Notes under the pieces: model-generated
Databases searched by the model: none
Seen by the model: the letters and a program-made list of their open reading frames with translations, nothing else
What the model was told of the DNA's origin: nothing
Shown: in pieces, positions 60,778 to 64,000 of the stretch
Layout: each line of letters begins with the position of its first letter
How positions within the stretch are numbered: position 1 is the first letter of the stretch
Made by a program: the position numbers and the translations under genes
NCBI GenBank assembly: GCA_040216735.1
Contig: JAVJOO010000002.1
Location: 62,001 to 126,000, forward strand
DNA: 64,000 bases
Source: Alphaproteobacteria bacterium
GTDB taxonomy: Bacteria; Pseudomonadota; Alphaproteobacteria; SHVP01
Direction: 5' to 3'

Positions 60778-61407
60778 TCACACCTTGGAAACCAACCGGT
60801 GCACCGCATGCAGCGGTCCGTCGGCGATCCCCAGTTCGTCGAGATGGGCAATGGTGTTGGCGAGGTAGTCGCGGTTGCTGCCGCTCTGCCCTGAAGCAGC
60901 AGCGATGATGTCGGCGATCCGGGCGGGCGGCAATTTGCCGGCATAGTGATCGTGCGCCGGGTTAACGACAAAACACGCCGCCCGCACGACGCTTGCGCCG
61001 CGCGAAACTTGTCTCTCCCCCCTCCCTGCCCTCGCCCTTGGCGAGGGGGAGGAGGTAGACCCGGCTTCGCCGCTTGGTGCCACGCCCAGCGCAACCCGCA
61101 GCCACTTCAACGCATACACATCCACCGCATGGCCGAACATTTCGCGCGCAATGAGGTAATCCATCGCCGCCGCCGCGTCCGCAGCCGCCACCCGGAACGC
61201 CCGCCCCACGCACGAGCCGCCGCGGTCCAGCCCCAGCACGAGTCCGCGCCGCTCGGGCGTGCCGCGGTAGTGTTCGGAATAAAGGCAGAAGGCGCGGTGA
61301 TAGCCATGCAGTTGCGCGGACCGGACTTCGGCATAGGGAAAGCCCGGGTTCCACATCAGCGACCCGTAGCCGAACACCCAAATATCGCCCTCGCCGTTTC
61401 GCTGCAC
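60778..61407 (-). CDS. Gamma-glutamylcyclotransferase (ChaC-like) with in-frame repeat insertion
   Basis: About 209 residues from a GTG at 61407 with GGGAG upstream. FGYGSLMWNPGF (13-24) is the substrate-binding loop of GGCT/ChaC proteins; YLIAREM has the catalytic Glu-containing helix, and VVNPAHDHYAGKLP is the conserved end of the beta fold. It should release 5-oxoproline from gamma-glutamyl peptides such as glutathione. Between RVALGVAPSGE and VVRAACFVVN there is a Ser/Arg/Gly-rich stretch not seen in typical members, encoded by a palindromic C/G-run element near 61010-61055. The frame is kept open. It converges on nrdJ. Confidence 0.85.
   Translation of the reverse strand: MQRNGEGDIWVFGYGSLMWNPGFPYAEVRSAQLHGYHRAFCLYSEHYRGTPERRGLVLGLDRGGSCVGRAFRVAAADAAAAMDYLIAREMFGHAVDVYALKWLRVALGVAPSGEAGSTSSPSPRARAGRGERQVSRGASVVRAACFVVNPAHDHYAGKLPPARIADIIAAASGQSGSNRDYLANTIAHLDELGIADGPLHAVHRLVSKV
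61010..61055. repeat. Palindromic C/G-run element inside the cyclotransferase gene
   Basis: CCCTCGCC-ctt-GGCGAGGG (61029-61047) with flanking CTCCCCCCTCCCTG and GGAGGAGG resembles the palindromic units at 7254-7478. Here it sits within the coding sequence and adds about 25 residues without breaking the frame. Confidence 0.6.
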
Positions 61408-61502
61408 CCCGTGTCTCCCACCGGCTCGCCGCAGTGGCCGCGCCGTTTCGCGCCCGCTATATACTAGGCCGATGAACCCCCGCCAACGCACCCGCCCCCC
61501 GC

Positions 61503-62576
61503 ATGGCTGAATACGCCACCGCCGCCTTCGAAAGCCGGCGCCGGCCGCGCACCAAATTGTGGGCGGCGCTGACCGTCATCGTCTTCGCCGTGATCGCGGC
61601 GGGGCTCTATACCGCGTTCTGGTTCGACGCCGCCGAACGGCTCAAGATCGGTATTGTTGAGTGGACCGCGCAGCAGCGCGCGGACGGCAACTTCGTCGTC
61701 CTAAACGATCTCAAAATCACCGGCTTTCCGCTCGCCTTTACGCTCACGGCCGACCAAGCCGTGGTTGGGCGTACCAACGAACGAACGTTTTCCTGGCGCG
61801 CCGAAGGGTTCCGCGCCCGCGCCTGGGTATGGGCGCCGCGTACCTTGGCGGTTAGCGCACCCGATAACGGCTTGACCTTTTCGGCGCGCGGCAATTCGCG
61901 CAACGTCGAAATGAATGCCGCCAGCCTAGCCATGACGGTTGAACTCGACGGCGCCAACTGGCCGCGCGTCATCACTGCGCGCTTCGAGCGGCCGGTCCTG
62001 CGCATCCTTGGCATCCGCGACGAGATCGCCGCCAGCACACTGTCCCTGAATGCGACGACGGCGCCCGACGGCCAGGGGTCGCTGGCCCTCGACGCGATCG
62101 ATATCACCAGCGGACAAGCGCTGCTGCAGCGCCTGGGCGGCACGGTCGATCGTCTCAAAGCGACCGCCGACCTCAAGGGCGCTTGGACGGTGGGACCGCT
62201 TGAACGCCAACTCGACGCTTGGCGGCTGGCCGGGGGCACGTTGGAGGTGCGCGATACGCGGCTGGAGTGGAGCGGCCTTACGGTCGATGCCGATGGCACC
62301 TTCTCGCTCGACGAAGAGCTGCGCCCGCTGGGCGCGATGACCGCGACGTTCCTGGGCCTATCCGACTTCATCGACCGGCTGCAAGCAGCCGAGATCGTGC
62401 GCCCGCGCGATGCCGCCGCCGCAAAGGTATCGATCAATCTGTTGGGCGAACGTACCGAGGGGGGCCGCATTCGCATCCCCGTAACCGCGCAGTTCGGCCG
62501 CCTGTCGGTGGGCCCGGTCGGTTTAGGCGACCTGTTGCCGGTGACCGACCTTTTGTACATCCCCAACCTGCAATAG
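61503..62576 (+). CDS. DUF2125 domain-containing membrane-anchored protein
   Basis: A 357-residue protein with a single N-terminal transmembrane helix (LWAALTVIVFAVIAAGLYTAFWF, about 19-41) and a long periplasmic beta-rich domain: ITGFPLAFTLTADQ, FRARAWVWAPRTLAVSAPD, LSLNATTAPDGQGSLALDAID and the closing LPVTDLLYIPNLQ. This is the DUF2125 architecture common in alphaproteobacteria; the function is unknown, and an AsmA-like envelope role is possible. It is monocistronic, divergent from the cyclotransferase gene and convergent with tyrC, six bases between stops. Confidence 0.88.
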   Translation: MAEYATAAFESRRRPRTKLWAALTVIVFAVIAAGLYTAFWFDAAERLKIGIVEWTAQQRADGNFVVLNDLKITGFPLAFTLTADQAVVGRTNERTFSWRAEGFRARAWVWAPRTLAVSAPDNGLTFSARGNSRNVEMNAASLAMTVELDGANWPRVITARFERPVLRILGIRDEIAASTLSLNATTAPDGQGSLALDAIDITSGQALLQRLGGTVDRLKATADLKGAWTVGPLERQLDAWRLAGGTLEVRDTRLEWSGLTVDADGTFSLDEELRPLGAMTATFLGLSDFIDRLQAAEIVRPRDAAAAKVSINLLGERTEGGRIRIPVTAQFGRLSVGPVGLGDLLPVTDLLYIPNLQ

Positions 62577-62581
62577 GCCGC

Positions 62582-63493
62582 TTAGGATTTTTTCAAATGC
62601 TCGGGCTCGTCCTGGCCCGCCGCGATTATGCCGCGGCGGATGTCGCGGGTGCGCCGGAACAGCGTCTCCAACGTCTCGGCATCGCCCCAGCGAATTGCGC
62701 GCTGGAGCGCCGAGAGGTCTTCGGTAAAGCGGCCCAGCATTTCCAGCACTGCGTCTTTATTGTTGAGAAAAATATCGCGCCACATCACCGGATCGCTGGC
62801 GGCAATGCGAGTGAAGTCGCGAAAACCACCGGCCGAATATTTGAACACTTCCGATTCGGTGACGGTCTCCAGGTCGTCGGCGGTGCGCACAATGTTGTAG
62901 GCGATCAAATGCGGCAGGTGCGAGGTGATCGCCAGCACCCGGTCGTGGTGGGCCGCGTCCATGATTTCGGTTTTGCTGCCCAAGGTGCGCCACAGCGCAG
63001 CGACCCGCGCGACCGCCGCCGGATCGGTACCTTCGGCGGGTGTCAGAATGCACCAGCGTTTTTCGAACAGTTCGGCGAAGCCCGCATCGGGGCCCGAAAA
63101 TTCGGTCCCCGCGACCGGATGCGACGGGACGAGGTGAACCCCTTCAGGCAAATGCGGCGCAACGTCGCGCAAAATCGATTCCTTGACCGAGCCTGTGTCG
63201 CTGACGATGGCGCCAGGTGCGAGGTGCGGCGCGATCTCGGCCGCCACCGCGCCCACCGCGCCGACCGGTACGGCCAGGATCACGAGGTCGGCGCCGCGTA
63301 CCGCCGCGCCGATGTCCTCGGCGATGTCGCCTAAACCGAGCGCGCGGGCACGGGCGCGGATGTCCGCCGCCGCATCGAAACCTGCCACCGTTTCGGCGGC
63401 GCCATGGGCCCGGGCGGCATGGCTGATCGACGCGCCGATCAATCCCAGGCCGATGATGGCTAGCCGCGTGAACGGGCGCTGCGCCTCTGTCAT
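62582..63493 (-). CDS. tyrC: Prephenate/arogenate (cyclohexadienyl) dehydrogenase
   Basis: A 303-residue NAD(P)-dependent dehydrogenase of tyrosine synthesis. LAIIGLGLIGASISHAAR (11-28) binds the dinucleotide, DTGSVKESI and HLVPSHPVAGTEFSGPDAG carry the catalytic His, and LAITSHLPHLIAYNIV has the second conserved His. It has no chorismate mutase or ACT domain, as in the alphaproteobacterial TyrC type. Its ATG overlaps the stop of hisC (ATGA at 63490-63493), giving the familiar hisC-tyrC pair that completes tyrosine and phenylalanine synthesis. Confidence 0.94.
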   Translation of the reverse strand: MTEAQRPFTRLAIIGLGLIGASISHAARAHGAAETVAGFDAAADIRARARALGLGDIAEDIGAAVRGADLVILAVPVGAVGAVAAEIAPHLAPGAIVSDTGSVKESILRDVAPHLPEGVHLVPSHPVAGTEFSGPDAGFAELFEKRWCILTPAEGTDPAAVARVAALWRTLGSKTEIMDAAHHDRVLAITSHLPHLIAYNIVRTADDLETVTESEVFKYSAGGFRDFTRIAASDPVMWRDIFLNNKDAVLEMLGRFTEDLSALQRAIRWGDAETLETLFRRTRDIRRGIIAAGQDEPEHLKKS

Positions 63494-64000
63494 CGAGCCG
63501 GATTCGCCGCGACGAAGTCTTTCAGGGCGGCGATGGCGGCGGCATTGTCGTCGGCCAGGCCCACCGAAACGCGCAGGTATTGCGGCAACCCGTAACCGGC
63601 AATCAAACGCACCAGGATGCCGCGCGACCGCAAAAACGCGAAGCCGGCCTGGGCCCGTTCCGCGCCGCCGAAATCGGCGATCAAAAAGTTTCCGACGCTG
63701 GGCGCCGTGGGCAAGCCCAATCCTGCAAGTTCGCGGGCAAGCCAGGGCAGCCATTGGTCGTTGTGGGCGCGCGCCTTGGCTTCGAAGCGCGCATCTTCGA
63801 TCGCCGCGACCGCCGCGGCCTGGGCGGCGGCATTGACGTTGAATGGACCGCGCACGCGGTTCAGCGCGTCGGCAATCGCCGGGGCGGCGTAGCACCAACC
63901 CACACGCAACGCCGACAGGCCGTAAATCTTCGAGAACGTGCGCAGCATCACGACATTGTCGTGGCCCGCGACAAGGTCCTGCCCGGCGCTGTAATCGGCC
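63490..64000 (-). CDS. hisC: Histidinol-phosphate / aromatic aminotransferase (partial, 3' portion)
   Basis: The C-terminal 169 or so residues of a class I/II PLP aminotransferase; the 5' end lies beyond the window. MLRTFSKIYGLSALRVGW contains the Schiff-base Lys, RGPFNVNAAAQAAAVAAIED follows, and GNFLIADFG and LPQYLRVSVGLADDN with the substrate-binding Arg close the domain. Members next to tyrC transaminate imidazole acetol phosphate and/or aromatic keto acids. The reading continues upstream through DYSAGQDLVAGHDNVM to the window edge in the same frame. Confidence 0.92.
   Translation of the reverse strand, partial: ADYSAGQDLVAGHDNVVMLRTFSKIYGLSALRVGWCYAAPAIADALNRVRGPFNVNAAAQAAAVAAIEDARFEAKARAHNDQWLPWLARELAGLGLPTAPSVGNFLIADFGGAERAQAGFAFLRSRGILVRLIAGYGLPQYLRVSVGLADDNAAAIAALKDFVAANPAR

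Overview
The window is a GC-rich bacterial chromosome segment, most likely from an alphaproteobacterium of the Rhodospirillales type. The reasons are the gene order argH-lptM-lysA-TIGR02302 protein, the ftsE/ftsX block beside an MJ0042/DUF3426 zinc-ribbon protein, the hisC-tyrC-DUF2125 block, a Coq7-type ubiquinone hydroxylase, a HIG1 protein with a PduO-type cobalamin adenosyltransferase upstream of etfBA, and a B12-dependent ribonucleotide reductase. No prophage, insertion sequence, CRISPR array or rRNA is visible. One tRNA gene, tRNA-Leu(CAA), is present.

Positions 1-32000 form an accessory catabolic region. A minus-strand run (about 170-8380) holds a two-repeat cupin protein, a small nucleotidyltransferase-fold protein, two VOC proteins, two tandem amidases, a CobW-type metallochaperone GTPase coupled to a small CGLCG protein, a palindromic repeat cluster, and an HpPgdA/cyclic-imidase-type deacetylase. 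Next come a Tat-exported PhoD phosphatase with a candidate Pho box, NIPSNAP and GST proteins, an SDR protein without the usual catalytic triad, a TauD-type dioxygenase, queF, a DUF3095 protein, a fumarate-reductase-like flavoprotein and two Asp/Glu-racemase-fold proteins that lack both usual cysteines. Two complete TRAP transporters follow. In each, the binding-protein gene is separated from the permease genes by a strong hairpin, and the second contains a DUF4437 cupin gene. Taken together this looks like uptake and breakdown of small carboxylates, amides or cyclic imides; that is inference from families and proximity.

Positions 32000-43000 are mixed: three Bcr/CflA-type efflux proteins, the tRNA-Leu gene, an AT-richer islet with a solitary methyltransferase, a YqaA-like membrane protein, dsbB, coq7, an HNH nuclease, a membrane adenylate cyclase with a sensor domain, and gluQRS.

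Positions 43200-64000 are mostly core genes: HIG1 protein, cobalamin adenosyltransferase, etfBA and 3-hydroxybutyryl-CoA dehydrogenase (electron transfer and acyl-CoA metabolism); argH, lptM and lysA; a large TIGR02302 protein; a single-domain response regulator; hpt; a zinc-ribbon protein; ftsEX; a HAD phosphatase; plsC; nrdJ; a gamma-glutamylcyclotransferase; a DUF2125 protein; tyrC; and the 3' part of hisC. An AT-richer two-gene cassette (a DUF1828/DUF1829-like protein and a coupled partner) interrupts this core between plsC and nrdJ and is the best candidate here for an undescribed system.
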